Positions 33,787 through 42,894 of a stretch of 64,000 nucleotides of DNA are shown in pieces. A program made the position numbers and the translations under genes. The notes below the pieces were generated by a model, which was not told the DNA's origin, made no database searches, and saw only the letters and a list, made by a program, of their open reading frames with translations. Each line of letters begins with the position of its first letter. The first letter of the stretch is position 1. The DNA comes from Inquilinus limosus DSM 16000 (lineage in GTDB: Bacteria; Pseudomonadota; Alphaproteobacteria; DSM-16000; Inquilinaceae). The stretch is taken from assembly GCF_000423185.1 (NCBI RefSeq), contig NZ_AUHM01000018.1:98108-162107 (forward strand). Reading direction: 5' to 3'.

Positions 33787-35094
33787 TCACAGCCCGACGG
33801 CGTCGAGCATCTGGTACCAGCCGGCGACGGCGCGCACCGCCGGCTCGCGCAGCGAGTAGAGCGGCACCGGCGCCAGACGCTTTGCGTCGAGCAGCCCGAC
33901 ATCCGGCGTCTCGCCGCGCACGAAGGCGGCGAGATAGCGGCCCATCAGGCTCGCCATGGCGACGCCGGCGCCGTTGTAGCCGAGGGCGAAGAGAGTGCGG
34001 TCGTCGCGCCGGCCGACATGCGGCACCGAATCCAGCGTCATGGCGACGAGGCCCGACCAGCGGTATTCGACCGGGATGTCGGCCAGCATCGGGAACAGCG
34101 CGATCATGGCGCGGCGCAGCGCCGCGAAGGCCGCGGGCGAATCCGTCTTGCCGAAGGCGCCGCGGCCGCCGAAGACGAAACGGCCGTCGACGATCCGGAA
34201 CCAGCGCATCATCCGCCGCGTCTCGCTGCAGATCCGGCGCGTCGGCAGCAGGCTTGCGGCGAGGTCCGGCGGCAGCGGCGCGGTCGCCAGGATGGCGCTG
34301 CGGAACGGCACCAGCGTCCGCTGCATCTCGCGGGTCGCGCCGGTCAGGTCGGAATAGGCGTTGGTGGCGATGATCGCCTGGCCCGCGCGCACCCGGCCCC
34401 GCGGCGTCTCCACCACCACCGCCCCCTGCTCCCGCCGGATCGCCAGCGCCGGGCTGTCCTCATGGATGCGGATGCCGTGCGCCGACAGGCCGGCGGCCAG
34501 CCCGCGCGCATAGTTCAGCGGGTGGATGCAGGCGGGGCCGCGGGTCAACGCGCCGCCGGCGAAGCCGTCGGAGCCGAGCTCCGCCCGGACCTCGTCGCGC
34601 GACAGCAGGCTGATGTGGCCGTCGCCCATCTCGGCCTTCATCCACTCGGCCTCGGCGGCGACCGCGGCCAGCGCCTTTTCGGTGTGCGCCGCCTTGACCA
34701 GCCCGACCCGGGCGAAGCCGGCGCTGTCGATGCCGAACTCCTCGACCAGGTTCTCGACGGCATCGACCGCCTCGTGGCCCAGCTCGTACATCCGCCGCGC
34801 CATGTCCCGGCCATAGGCCGCGGCGATGGCAGGCAGTGACAGGCGGAACTTCGGGGTGACGAAGCCGCCGTTGCGACCGCTGGCCCCCCACCCGACCGCG
34901 TTGGCGTCGAGCACCAGCGGGTCGAGCCCGCCGGCGGCGATATGGCGCGCCGCCGACAGGCCGGTGTAGCCGGCGCCGATGATGACCACATCCGCCGCCG
35001 CATCGCCGTCCAGCGCCGGCAGGCGCGGCGCCGGGCCCGCGGTCGCGGCCCAGAGCGAGTTGCCGCCGGGCCTGGGGGAATGGAGGGCCATCAT
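33787..35094 (-). CDS. FAD-dependent D-amino-acid-oxidase-fold enzyme (PuuB-like)
   Basis: A 435-residue flavoprotein of the DAO superfamily. The FAD motif ADVVIIGAGYTGLSAARHIAAGG begins at about residue 33, after a NSLWAATAGPAPRLPALDGD leader that is shared with gamma-glutamylputrescine oxidases. GWGASGRNGGFVTPKF follows the second strand, and the C-terminal FALGYNGAGVAMASLMGRYLAAFV completes FAD binding. It would oxidise a secondary or primary amine to an aldehyde. It lies directly upstream of the importer genes and downstream of the HAD hydrolase in the same operon. Confidence 0.88.
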   Translation of the reverse strand: MMALHSPRPGGNSLWAATAGPAPRLPALDGDAAADVVIIGAGYTGLSAARHIAAGGLDPLVLDANAVGWGASGRNGGFVTPKFRLSLPAIAAAYGRDMARRMYELGHEAVDAVENLVEEFGIDSAGFARVGLVKAAHTEKALAAVAAEAEWMKAEMGDGHISLLSRDEVRAELGSDGFAGGALTRGPACIHPLNYARGLAAGLSAHGIRIHEDSPALAIRREQGAVVVETPRGRVRAGQAIIATNAYSDLTGATREMQRTLVPFRSAILATAPLPPDLAASLLPTRRICSETRRMMRWFRIVDGRFVFGGRGAFGKTDSPAAFAALRRAMIALFPMLADIPVEYRWSGLVAMTLDSVPHVGRRDDRTLFALGYNGAGVAMASLMGRYLAAFVRGETPDVGLLDAKRLAPVPLYSLREPAVRAVAGWYQMLDAVGL

Positions 35095-35107
35095 CGGTAC
35101 GGTCCGG

Positions 35108-35821
35108 TCAGGCGGCCCGCGGCTCGGCCGCCTCGACGGCGTCGGCGAGCTGCTTCAGCGTCGCGAAGTGGAAGTCCGGCGTGGTCAGGGTCGCCACCGC
35201 CGGCGTGCCGCCGAAGCCCTGCATCCCCTGCCGGCGCTCGATCCAGCAGGTCTTGTAGCCCAGCTTGCGGGCGATCCCGATATCGTGGTGCTGGCTCTGG
35301 GCCACATGCAGGATCTCGCCGAACTTGTAGCCGAAGGCCGACTGCCGGCCGCGATTGAAGGAGAAGAAGTTCGGGTCCGGCTTGGCCGTCCCGGTCTCGT
35401 CGGCAGTGACGCTGTCGTCGAAGGGATGGCCCAGCGTGTTGGAATAGCTGGAGAAGGCGGTGCGGTCGGCATTGGTCATCGCCACCAGCCGGAAGCGGCG
35501 GCGCAGGCGGCGCAGCGCCTCGGCGGAATCGGCGAAGGCCGGCCAGCGCAGCACGTCGAGCTGGAACGCCCCCGCCGCCAGGTCGTCGGCCGGCAGTTCC
35601 AGCTCACCCGCCAGCGACTTGTAGACATGGAACATCGCCTCGCTCGACCGGTAGGGGTGGGCGTCACGGCCGCGCTTGTAGGCCTCGAAGATCCGGTCGT
35701 CGCTCAACCCCTGTGCCGCGCGGCCGCCGATCCGGCGGACGGACTCCAGGATTCCGGTCTCGAAGTCGATCAGGGTGCCGACGACGTCGAAGGTGAGGAC
35801 TTTGAAGGCGCTGAACGGCAT
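35108..35821 (-). CDS. HAD-superfamily hydrolase (haloacid dehalogenase type II-like)
   Basis: A 237-residue enzyme. The nucleophile motif I is VLTFDVVGTLIDFETG, motif II is LVAMTNADR, and motif III/IV lies in GTAKPDPNFFSFN and HVAQSQHHDIGIARKLGYKTCWIERRQ. The catalytic Asp and the motif III Lys are present. Members dehalogenate 2-haloacids or dephosphorylate small molecules; in polyamine or opine-type operons their exact job is unclear. The ATG at 35821 gives a normal-length protein. It lies between the ATPase and the DAO-fold gene. Confidence 0.85.
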   Translation of the reverse strand: MPFSAFKVLTFDVVGTLIDFETGILESVRRIGGRAAQGLSDDRIFEAYKRGRDAHPYRSSEAMFHVYKSLAGELELPADDLAAGAFQLDVLRWPAFADSAEALRRLRRRFRLVAMTNADRTAFSSYSNTLGHPFDDSVTADETGTAKPDPNFFSFNRGRQSAFGYKFGEILHVAQSQHHDIGIARKLGYKTCWIERRQGMQGFGGTPAVATLTTPDFHFATLKQLADAVEAAEPRAA

Positions 35822-35870
35822 GGGGGATTTCGCTTCTCGGGTTGTGAACGGAAGGATTGGCGCCGTCCGC

Positions 35871-36956
35871 TCAGGCGGCCGCGCGCGGGACGACGATGGT
35901 GTCTTCGGGATGGAGGGTGACGGCGATCCGGCCGCCGACCGGCGGGACGCTGCGGCGCGCCGCATGATGGCTCGGCTGACGCAGGCTGAGCACCGTGCCG
36001 TCGTCGAGCGTCAGGAAGACCTTCAGGCTCTCGCCCTGATAGATGATCTCCGACACCCGGCCGGACAGCCGGTTGGCGCCGTCAGCGCCCGCACTGTCGT
36101 CGATCAGCAGCTTCTCCGTCTGCACAGCCAGCAGCAGCTCGCCCATTTCGGGGATCGGCCGGCCGGAGCGCAGCACGGCGCCGCCCAGCGCCACCCGGTC
36201 GGGTCCGGCACGGGTGACCGGCAGCAGCGCCGCCTCGCCGATGAAGCTGGCGACGAAGCTGTCGGCCGGGTGGTCGTGCAGCCGCTCCGGCGTGTCGATC
36301 TGCACCAGCCGCCCGTCGCGCAGGATGGCGACCCGGTCGCTCATCGTCAGCGCCTCGCGCTGGTCGTGCGTGACGTAGACGATGGTCGCGCCGAGGCGCC
36401 GGTGCAGATGGCGCAGCTCGATCTGCATCGCGTCGCGCAGCTGCTTGTCGAGGGCGGAGAGCGGCTCGTCCATCAGGATCAGCCGCGGCTCGAACACGAT
36501 GGCGCGGGCCAGGGCGACGCGCTGGCGCTGGCCGCCAGAGAGCTGGGAGATGCGGCGGTTCTCGTAGCCGGACAGCTCGACCATCGCCAGCGCCCCGGCC
36601 ACCTTGCCGGCCCAGCCGGATTTCGGCAGGCGCCGCGCCCGCAGCGGGAAGGCGACGTTCTCGCCCACCGTCATGTGCGGGAACAGGGCGTAGTTCTGGA
36701 AGACGATGCCGATGTCGCGCTTGTGCGGCGGGGTGAAGGTGACGTCGCGGTCGCCGAACCGGACCGACCCGGTGGTGGCCTGGATGAAGCCGCCGAGGAT
36801 GCTGAGCAGCGTGGTCTTGCCCGAGCCGGAGGGACCGAGCAGCGAGACGAACTCGCCCGGCGCGATGGTCAGGCTGACATCGTCGAGGGCCCGGAAGGCG
36901 TCGTAATGCTTGCTGACGGAACGGATCGAGACGCCCGTGCTGCCGTGCTGCGTCAT
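35871..36956 (-). CDS. Spermidine/putrescine-type ABC transporter ATP-binding protein (PotA-like)
   Basis: A 361-residue ATPase with all motifs: Walker A LLGPSGSGKTTLLSILGG (about residues 39-56), Q-loop FQNYALFPHMTVGENVAFPL, signature LSGGQRQRVALARAI, Walker B LILMDEPLSALDKQL and H-loop VTHDQREALTMSDRV, then a C-terminal TOBE-type domain of some 120 residues. It is the first gene of the seven-gene operon that is divergent from the LysR gene. The start at 36956 follows closely on a basic leader. Confidence 0.95.
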   Translation of the reverse strand: MTQHGSTGVSIRSVSKHYDAFRALDDVSLTIAPGEFVSLLGPSGSGKTTLLSILGGFIQATTGSVRFGDRDVTFTPPHKRDIGIVFQNYALFPHMTVGENVAFPLRARRLPKSGWAGKVAGALAMVELSGYENRRISQLSGGQRQRVALARAIVFEPRLILMDEPLSALDKQLRDAMQIELRHLHRRLGATIVYVTHDQREALTMSDRVAILRDGRLVQIDTPERLHDHPADSFVASFIGEAALLPVTRAGPDRVALGGAVLRSGRPIPEMGELLLAVQTEKLLIDDSAGADGANRLSGRVSEIIYQGESLKVFLTLDDGTVLSLRQPSHHAARRSVPPVGGRIAVTLHPEDTIVVPRAAA

Positions 36957-37108
36957 GGTCGTGAGCCCTGTCCCTGAGCGCCGCGCATGCCATGGAGGCA
37001 TGAGCGGCCGTGACCGGATCCGTCGCGTCGTTCTCCGCCGAGCGGGCGATCGCGTCCGGGATCCCTATGCCATGGGTCAATCACAGCAAACGCCCCCGAC
37101 CGACGCAA

Positions 37109-37137
37109 TTGCGAAAAGGTTGGACGGTCCATAAACT
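37109..37137 (+). promoter_or_regulatory. Candidate sigma-70-like promoter of the LysR gene
   Basis: TTGCGA and TAAACT separated by 17 bases match four of six consensus positions each. The start of transcription would fall at or next to the ATG at 37144, giving a leaderless or very short leader. The region also contains AT-richer sequence suitable for a divergent LysR site, but no clear T-N11-A dyad could be chosen. Confidence 0.3.
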
Positions 37138-37143
37138 CAGATT

Positions 37144-38082
37144 ATGACCCAGCTGCGCCGGATGCTCCCCTCCTCAAACGCCCTCTTCGTGTTCGAGGCG
37201 GCGGCGCGCTGCGGCAGCTTCACCCGCGCGGCGGCGGAGCTGAACGTCACCCAGCCGGCGGTCAGCCGCATGCTCGGCCGGCTCGAAACCCATCTTGGCG
37301 TGCGGCTGTTCGACCGCTCGGCCGCCGGCATCGCGCTGACCGAGGACGGCCGCTCGCTCTACCGCCGCATCGCCGAGGGCTTCAGCGGGATCGAGGCGGC
37401 GATCCGGGAGATCGAGGCCCGCCGCACGGGCACCGAGACGGTGACGCTGTCGCTGTCCACCGCCTTCACCACCCATTGGCTGATGCCGCGGATCAACCGG
37501 CTGCAGAAGGAGTTCCCGTCGGTCGACCTGCGCTTCCAGCTGATCGCCGGGCCGCTGCACGGGCCGGTCGACGACGTCGATCTCGGCATGCGCTTCGTCG
37601 ACGGGGGCGACGCGCAGCACGAGACGTTCCTGGTGATGCGCGAGATCATGCTGCCGATCTGCAGCCCGGCCTATCTCGAGCGGCAGAAGGCGGCGAACGG
37701 CGCCGACGGCAACACCATCATCAACCTCGCCGGCTCCGACCCGGATTGGGCGGACGCGTTCGAAGATCTCCGCATCGGGCCGAGGAGCACGCTCACCTTC
37801 TCCGACTACGCGATCGTGGTCCAGGCGGCGCTGCTGGGGCAGGGCATCGCGCTGGGCTGGGTGACGGTCTCCTCGCACTGGCTCGGGACCGGGGCGCTGG
37901 TGCCCGCCGCCCGCAGCCTGATGCGCACCGGACGGCTGTGCCAGCTGGTGCATTCGCGGGCCCGGCCGATGCGAACGGCCGTGGCCGAGATCCGTGACTG
38001 GATCATCGTCCAGACCCGGTCGGATGTCGGCGCGCTCGACGCGCTCTATCCCGAGCTCGGGATCGGCGCCGCGGCGTTCTGA
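37144..38082 (+). CDS. LysR-family transcriptional regulator (GcvA-like)
   Basis: A 312-residue regulator. The N-terminal winged helix reads LPSSNALFVFEAAARCGSFTRAAAELNVTQPAVSRMLGRLETHLGVRLFDRS, followed by a linker helix and a two-lobe effector domain with LSLSTAFTTHWLMPRINRLQKEFPSVDLRFQ. The FEAAARCGSFTRAA and PSSNAL text is typical of the GcvA-like group. It is divergent from the polyamine-type operon, with 187 bases between them, and probably activates that operon in response to the imported compound. Confidence 0.92.
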   Translation: MTQLRRMLPSSNALFVFEAAARCGSFTRAAAELNVTQPAVSRMLGRLETHLGVRLFDRSAAGIALTEDGRSLYRRIAEGFSGIEAAIREIEARRTGTETVTLSLSTAFTTHWLMPRINRLQKEFPSVDLRFQLIAGPLHGPVDDVDLGMRFVDGGDAQHETFLVMREIMLPICSPAYLERQKAANGADGNTIINLAGSDPDWADAFEDLRIGPRSTLTFSDYAIVVQAALLGQGIALGWVTVSSHWLGTGALVPAARSLMRTGRLCQLVHSRARPMRTAVAEIRDWIIVQTRSDVGALDALYPELGIGAAAF

Positions 38083-38098
38083 CGGCCTGGAGACGCGA

Positions 38099-38977
38099 CT
38101 ATGACCGGACGGCGCCGAGATCGGCCATGCCGATCAGCCCGGCGTCGTGGCCGAGGGCAGCCGGGCGCAGGGGGATACGGAACAGCGGCGGTTCGTCCGC
38201 CAGAGCGCGCTCGACCCGGCCGAGGAATCCCTCCGCCAGGCCGACGCCGCCACCGATCACAGCGAGATCGAGGTCCAGCGCCGCCTTGAGATCGGCCAGC
38301 AGCCGGGCGATGGCGGCTGCGGCGCGATCGATCAGCGCCGCGGCGGCCGGGTCCCTTTCCGCCCGCCGGAACAGCGCCGGCGCGTCCATCGCCTCGCCGA
38401 AGGCCGCGGTGGCCGCGGCGGCCAGGGCCCGGCCGGAGGCCACGGCCTCGACGCAGCCGCGCCGGCCGCAGCCGCAGAGCGGCCCGTTCGGCACCGCCAC
38501 GACATGACCGAGATGGCCGGCCAGGCCGCCCGGCCCGACCCGCAACTCGCCGTCCAATACCAGCCCGCCGCCGACGCCGGTCGACACGGTCAGGAACACC
38601 ATCGAGCCGACGCCCTTCGCAGCACCGTGGCGATACTCGCCCCAGGCCGCGGCCTGGGCGTCGTTCACCGCCCGCACCGGCACGCCGAGCCGGTCCTGCA
38701 ATGCCGCGATCAGGGGCGAGTCCGGCGGCACCGGCAGGGTGCCGGGGTTGGTGGCGGAGAGCCGGCCGTCGCGCACCAGGCCGGTGGTGGCGATGCCCAC
38801 CGGCCCGTCGGCCCAGCCCGCCACCAGGGCGGCGACGGCCTCGACCAGGCTTTCGAACCTTCCGTCGCGCGGGGTCGGCGCCTGGCGCCGCTGCAGCACC
38901 GTCGCCCCGGCCACCCGGGCCGCGGCGATCTTGGTGCCGCCGAGATCGACGACCGTCGCTGGCCTTTCAGTAGCCAC
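38099..38977 (-). CDS. nanK: ROK-family sugar kinase, probable N-acetylmannosamine kinase
   Basis: A 292-residue ATP-dependent kinase. The phosphate-binding opening VVDLGGTKIAAARV, a substrate-site VNDAQAAAWGEY, and the ROK zinc motif GHLGHVVAVPNGPLCGCGRRGCVEAVASGRAL are present, as is STGVGGGLVLDGEL. ROK kinases acting on N-acetylmannosamine, glucosamine and glucose look alike, so specificity is inferred from the linked nanE. It is the last gene of the operon and overlaps the RpiR gene by 11 bases. Confidence 0.85.
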   Translation of the reverse strand: MATERPATVVDLGGTKIAAARVAGATVLQRRQAPTPRDGRFESLVEAVAALVAGWADGPVGIATTGLVRDGRLSATNPGTLPVPPDSPLIAALQDRLGVPVRAVNDAQAAAWGEYRHGAAKGVGSMVFLTVSTGVGGGLVLDGELRVGPGGLAGHLGHVVAVPNGPLCGCGRRGCVEAVASGRALAAAATAAFGEAMDAPALFRRAERDPAAAALIDRAAAAIARLLADLKAALDLDLAVIGGGVGLAEGFLGRVERALADEPPLFRIPLRPAALGHDAGLIGMADLGAVRS

Positions 38978-39818
38978 GATCGGCCACGCTCTGCGCGGTG
39001 CGGCGGATGGTGTCGCGCGCGGCGGAATCGCGGTCGGCGATGGTCTCGAACAGCATGTCGACGATCACCAGCTGGCTGATCTTCGAGGTGAGCGCGCCGC
39101 CGGTCAGCGGCGTCTCGGGCGTCGCGGCCAGCAGCACGACGTCGGCGAGCGTGGTCAGCGGGCTCTTGGTCCGGTTGGTGATCGCCGCCAGGAAGGCGCC
39201 CGCCTCCTTCGCCAGCGTGGCCGCCCGGACCACGTCGAGGGTGGAGCCCGAGCTGGAGACCGCCAGCGCCACATCCCCCTTCCGCATCGCCGCGGTGGCC
39301 ATCGCCGCCATGTGGGGATCGTCATGCGCCACCGCCTGCAGCCCGACCCGGGCCAGCTTGTACTGGGCGTAACGGGCGGTGATGGCCGAAGCGCCGACGC
39401 CGAACACCAGCACCCGCCGCGCCTTGCGCAGCCGGTCGGCCACCGCCTCCACCGCTGCCGGGTCCAGCAGGTCCTCGGTCTGGCGCAGCGCGTCGACGGC
39501 GCGGTCGACGATGCGGAACAGCGCGTGCCGGCCCGCTTCCTCCGCCCGCGCCGGCTGGGCCGTGGCCAGCTCGGTGGCGAGCGCCAGCTTGAAGCCCTGG
39601 AAGCTGGGGAAGCCCTGCTCGCGGCAGAAGCGGATCACCGAGGCCTCCGAGGAGCCGGAGGCCTCAGCCAGCTCGGTGACCGTCTGGGACAGCACCCGTT
39701 CCGGCCCCTCCAGCACATAGTCGCCGATCCGCTCCAGCGCCGGCGACAGGCTGGGGTTCGTGGCCCGAAGGCTGGCCAGCACCTTGCGCCCGATGGTCGA
39801 GATCTCGTTCATCGCCAT
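38967..39818 (-). CDS. MurR/RpiR-family transcriptional regulator
   Basis: A 283-residue repressor with an N-terminal helix-turn-helix domain (SQTVTELAEASGSSEASVIRFCREQGFPSFQGFKLALATELA) and a C-terminal SIS domain that binds phosphosugars (FGVGASAITARYAQYKL and VSSSGSTLDVVRAATLAKEAGAFLAAITNR). The inducer is likely ManNAc-6-phosphate or GlcNAc-6-phosphate. It is encoded inside the amino-sugar operon, after the permeases, and probably controls the operon through the AT-rich palindrome ahead of nanE. Confidence 0.9.
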   Translation of the reverse strand: MAMNEISTIGRKVLASLRATNPSLSPALERIGDYVLEGPERVLSQTVTELAEASGSSEASVIRFCREQGFPSFQGFKLALATELATAQPARAEEAGRHALFRIVDRAVDALRQTEDLLDPAAVEAVADRLRKARRVLVFGVGASAITARYAQYKLARVGLQAVAHDDPHMAAMATAAMRKGDVALAVSSSGSTLDVVRAATLAKEAGAFLAAITNRTKSPLTTLADVVLLAATPETPLTGGALTSKISQLVIVDMLFETIADRDSAARDTIRRTAQSVADRGY

Positions 39819-39821
39819 ATC

Positions 39822-40643
39822 CTACCCCTTCACCGCGCCCGCCAGCATCGCCCGGCCGAGATAGCGGTAGCTGACGAGGCCGAGCAAGAGCGGCGGCAGC
39901 ACGCTCAGCATCATCGCCGCCGCGGTGGCGCCCCACTTCACGCCCCAGGAGGTGATGAAGAAGGTGGCCCCGACCGTCACCGGCACGGCGCTGCGGGTGG
40001 TCAGGATCAGGCCGAACAGGAACTCGTTCCAGCTGTAGATGAAGCTGAGGATCGCGACCGCCACCAGCACCGGCCGGGCCAGCGGCAGCACGATGTGGCG
40101 CAGCACGGCGAAGGTGGAGGCGCCGTCGACCCGCGCCGCCTCCTCGATCTCCTGCGGCAGGTCCTGCAGGAAGCCGACCAAGAGGATCAGCGCCAGCGGC
40201 AGGTTGATGATGCAGGAGATCAAAGCGAGGCCCAGCCGGGTGTCGAGCAGGCCGAGCGCCTGGTACAGCAGGTAGAAGGGGATGGCGAAGATCACCAGCG
40301 GCAGGGCTCGCAGATTGGTGACCACGGGCAGGACGGCTTTCGTCCCCTTCCCCAGCTTCGCCATGGCGTAGGCGGCCGGCACGCCGAGCGCCAGCGCCAG
40401 CACCGTGCCGCCGAGGGCGATGGCGGTCGAGTTCAGCAGGTAGCGCGGAAAGTCGAGTGTCGGGTCGGTCAGCACCGTGACGTAGTGCTCGGCGGTCGGC
40501 GTGAACAGCCAGACCGGCGGATAGGCGTTGATGTCCAGCGTCGTCTTCAGCGAGGTCAGCAGCGTGATGATGACCGGGATGTTGAGAACGAAGACCGCCA
40601 GCAGGAACACGGCCCAGCGCAGCCCGGCGATAAGGCGCGTCAT
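39822..40643 (-). CDS. Carbohydrate ABC transporter permease (MalG-type)
   Basis: A 273-residue CUT1 permease with six helices. The EAA loop is EIEEAARVDGASTFAVLRHIVLPLARPVLVAVAILSFIYSWNEF, a near-perfect match for the family. It overlaps the partner permease by four bases, and the RpiR gene follows in the same operon. No ATPase is encoded nearby. Confidence 0.92.
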   Translation of the reverse strand: MTRLIAGLRWAVFLLAVFVLNIPVIITLLTSLKTTLDINAYPPVWLFTPTAEHYVTVLTDPTLDFPRYLLNSTAIALGGTVLALALGVPAAYAMAKLGKGTKAVLPVVTNLRALPLVIFAIPFYLLYQALGLLDTRLGLALISCIINLPLALILLVGFLQDLPQEIEEAARVDGASTFAVLRHIVLPLARPVLVAVAILSFIYSWNEFLFGLILTTRSAVPVTVGATFFITSWGVKWGATAAAMMLSVLPPLLLGLVSYRYLGRAMLAGAVKG

Positions 40644-41533
40644 CGCCGCGATCCCTTCAGCATCTGGGCCATCAGGAGGCGCAGCAGCACCACCGAAGCC
40701 AGGAGCAGCAGCATCGAGGCGGCGACGGCGGGGCCGATCCGCTCCTGCTGGAAGAAGGTGCGGTAGATGTAGATCGACAGGCTCTGGGTCAGTGTGCCGG
40801 GGCCGCCGCCGGTCAGCACATAGATGTGGTCGAACACCCGGAAGCTGTCGATGAAGCGGATGAAGCCGGTGATCGCCAGCGCCGGCACCATCAGCGGCAG
40901 GGTGATGCGGCGGAACACCGCCCAGCGCCCGGCGCCGTCGATCCGCGCCGCCTCCACCAGCTCACCCGGGATCGCCTGATACGCGGTCAGCAGCGCCAGG
41001 AAGGCGAAGGGCGTCCACTGCAGCACCTCGATCGCCGCGACGGTGGTGAAGGCCCAGTCGACGCCCAGCAGGTTGTCGTTGAAGCCGACCATCTGCAGGT
41101 ATTGCGGGATGATGCCGACGAAGTCGTTCAGCATCAGCCGGTACATCACGCCCAGGAGGGCCGGCGACACCATCATCGGCAGCAGCAGGAACGCCATCAG
41201 CCAGCGCCGCCTGGCGATCAGCGGGTCGAGCGCCAGTACCAGGGCGAAGCCGAGCACCAGCTGCGCCGCGGTGACCGCCACGGCGAAGCGGGCGGAGAAG
41301 CCGACCGCGCCCCAGAAGGCCGGGTCGGCCAGCACCGCCCGGTAGTTGTCGAGCCCGACCCAGCGCGGCGACCACAGCCCGGTGAAGCGAACCTCGCTGA
41401 GGCTGTAGACGAGGTTGGCGACGGCCGGGAAGCCGAGCAGGGCCGCCAGGAACAGCAGCAACGGCCCGAGCAGCCACAGCCCGTCCCAGCGCCCCTCATA
41501 GGGCCGGCGCCCGGCCCCCGCGGTCGATGCCAT
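40640..41533 (-). CDS. Carbohydrate ABC transporter permease (MalF-type)
   Basis: A 297-residue CUT1 permease. The EAA loop reads ELVEAARIDGAGRWAVFRRITLPLMVPALAITGFIRFIDSFRVFD. Its ATG shares one base with the binding-protein stop, so it is tightly coupled to that gene. Helices and length are normal. Confidence 0.92.
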   Translation of the reverse strand: MASTAGAGRRPYEGRWDGLWLLGPLLLFLAALLGFPAVANLVYSLSEVRFTGLWSPRWVGLDNYRAVLADPAFWGAVGFSARFAVAVTAAQLVLGFALVLALDPLIARRRWLMAFLLLPMMVSPALLGVMYRLMLNDFVGIIPQYLQMVGFNDNLLGVDWAFTTVAAIEVLQWTPFAFLALLTAYQAIPGELVEAARIDGAGRWAVFRRITLPLMVPALAITGFIRFIDSFRVFDHIYVLTGGGPGTLTQSLSIYIYRTFFQQERIGPAVAASMLLLLASVVLLRLLMAQMLKGSRR

Positions 41534-42855
41534 CAGCCCTTGATCCGCGCGGCCATGCCCTCGGCCGCCTGCTTCAGCGCGGTGTCGAGGTCGATCTGCC
41601 CGGCCCAGAAGGCGGAGAACTTCTCGGCCAGCACCTCGTAGACCGGCACTGCATAGGCGGCGGTGCCGCCGGTGACGACGAAGCCGTAGCGGTCGACGAA
41701 ATCCCCGACCAGCGGGAATTCCGGCCGGGTCGCCGCCATCGCCTTCAGGATCTCCGGCACCGGCGGGGTGCCGCCGGCCTGGGCGTAGACGGTCAGCGCG
41801 TCCTTGCCCGCCAGCCAGGCCAGGAACTTGCCGGCGTCGCCCTTGTTCTTCGACGCCTTGTTCAGGCCGATGCCGAGGGAATGGACATGGGTCTTGTGCC
41901 CGGCGCTGCCGGCCGGCAGCGGGGCCAGGCCGATCTTGCCGGCGACGGCGGGCGACTTGGCCGGGTCGTTCAGCTCGTTATAGGCCGCGTTCCACTGCAG
42001 CATGGTCGCCGCCTGGCCCGCCTGGAAGGCGGCGTTGGCCTCGGCGTATTCGTAGCTGATCGACCCCGGCGGCGTCGCCTTGGCGTCGATCAGGGTCTTG
42101 TAGACCTGCAGGCCCGTACGGCCGGCCGGGCCGTCGATCGCCGGCTTGCCGTCGGCCAGCCAGTCGCCGCCATTCGACACCAGCGTCGCCTGCCACAGCA
42201 TGACGTTGAAGATCAGGTTCTTCATCTGCAGCACGCTGCCGAAGCGGGTCGGGCTGTCGGAATTCTCGGCGGCGCTGAAGAACAAAGCGGCGGCGATCCA
42301 GTCGTCCCAGTTCCAGTCGTCCGGCGCCTTGGGCTGCAGGTCCTTGCCGAGCTTCTCCTTGGCGATCTCGGCGTAGCGCTTCTGCCACTCCGCGTCCGAC
42401 AGCAGCCGGTCGACCAGGTCCTTGCGGTAGTAGAGGAAGTGCAGCGAGATGTCGGTCGGCACGCCATACAGCTTGCCGTCCAGGGTGAGGGACTGCAGCG
42501 CCACCGGCGCGAAGGCCGCCTTGGCCTCGGCCGGCACCTGGGCGTCGATCGGCTCCAGATAGGGCGCGTAGCGGCCGAGCGTGTAGGTGGTGACCAGCGC
42601 CAGGTCGAACTCGCTCGACCCCGCCGCGAGATCCGCCTGCTCCTTCTCGAAATAGCCCTGGCGGCTGAACAGCAGCTGCTTGACGGTGACGCCGTCCGCC
42701 TGACCCGGCCCGGCATTATAGGCGTCGATCGCCTTCTGCATCGCCTCGCTTTCCGGCCCCGGCCAGAACAGCAGCGTGACCTCGCCGGCCATCGCGGCGG
42801 AGGACAGGAACGGCAGGGCCAGCCCCGCCAGTAGGGTCTTGCGCAGCATTGTCAT
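41533..42855 (-). CDS. Sugar ABC transporter substrate-binding protein, amino-sugar operon
   Basis: A 440-residue CUT1 binding protein. The signal peptide reads MLRKTLLAGLALPFLSSAAMA with cleavage before GEVTLLFW. FDLALVTTYTLGRYAPYLEPID and NAAFQAGQAATMLQWNAAYNELND belong to the extracellular solute-binding family 1. It comes directly after nanE and before its two permeases. By context the likely ligand is N-acetylmannosamine or a related amino sugar. Confidence 0.88.
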   Translation of the reverse strand: MTMLRKTLLAGLALPFLSSAAMAGEVTLLFWPGPESEAMQKAIDAYNAGPGQADGVTVKQLLFSRQGYFEKEQADLAAGSSEFDLALVTTYTLGRYAPYLEPIDAQVPAEAKAAFAPVALQSLTLDGKLYGVPTDISLHFLYYRKDLVDRLLSDAEWQKRYAEIAKEKLGKDLQPKAPDDWNWDDWIAAALFFSAAENSDSPTRFGSVLQMKNLIFNVMLWQATLVSNGGDWLADGKPAIDGPAGRTGLQVYKTLIDAKATPPGSISYEYAEANAAFQAGQAATMLQWNAAYNELNDPAKSPAVAGKIGLAPLPAGSAGHKTHVHSLGIGLNKASKNKGDAGKFLAWLAGKDALTVYAQAGGTPPVPEILKAMAATRPEFPLVGDFVDRYGFVVTGGTAAYAVPVYEVLAEKFSAFWAGQIDLDTALKQAAEGMAARIKG

Positions 42856-42894
42856 CGTCGTTGCCCCCTGTTTGTTTTGGTTGAAGGATGGACC

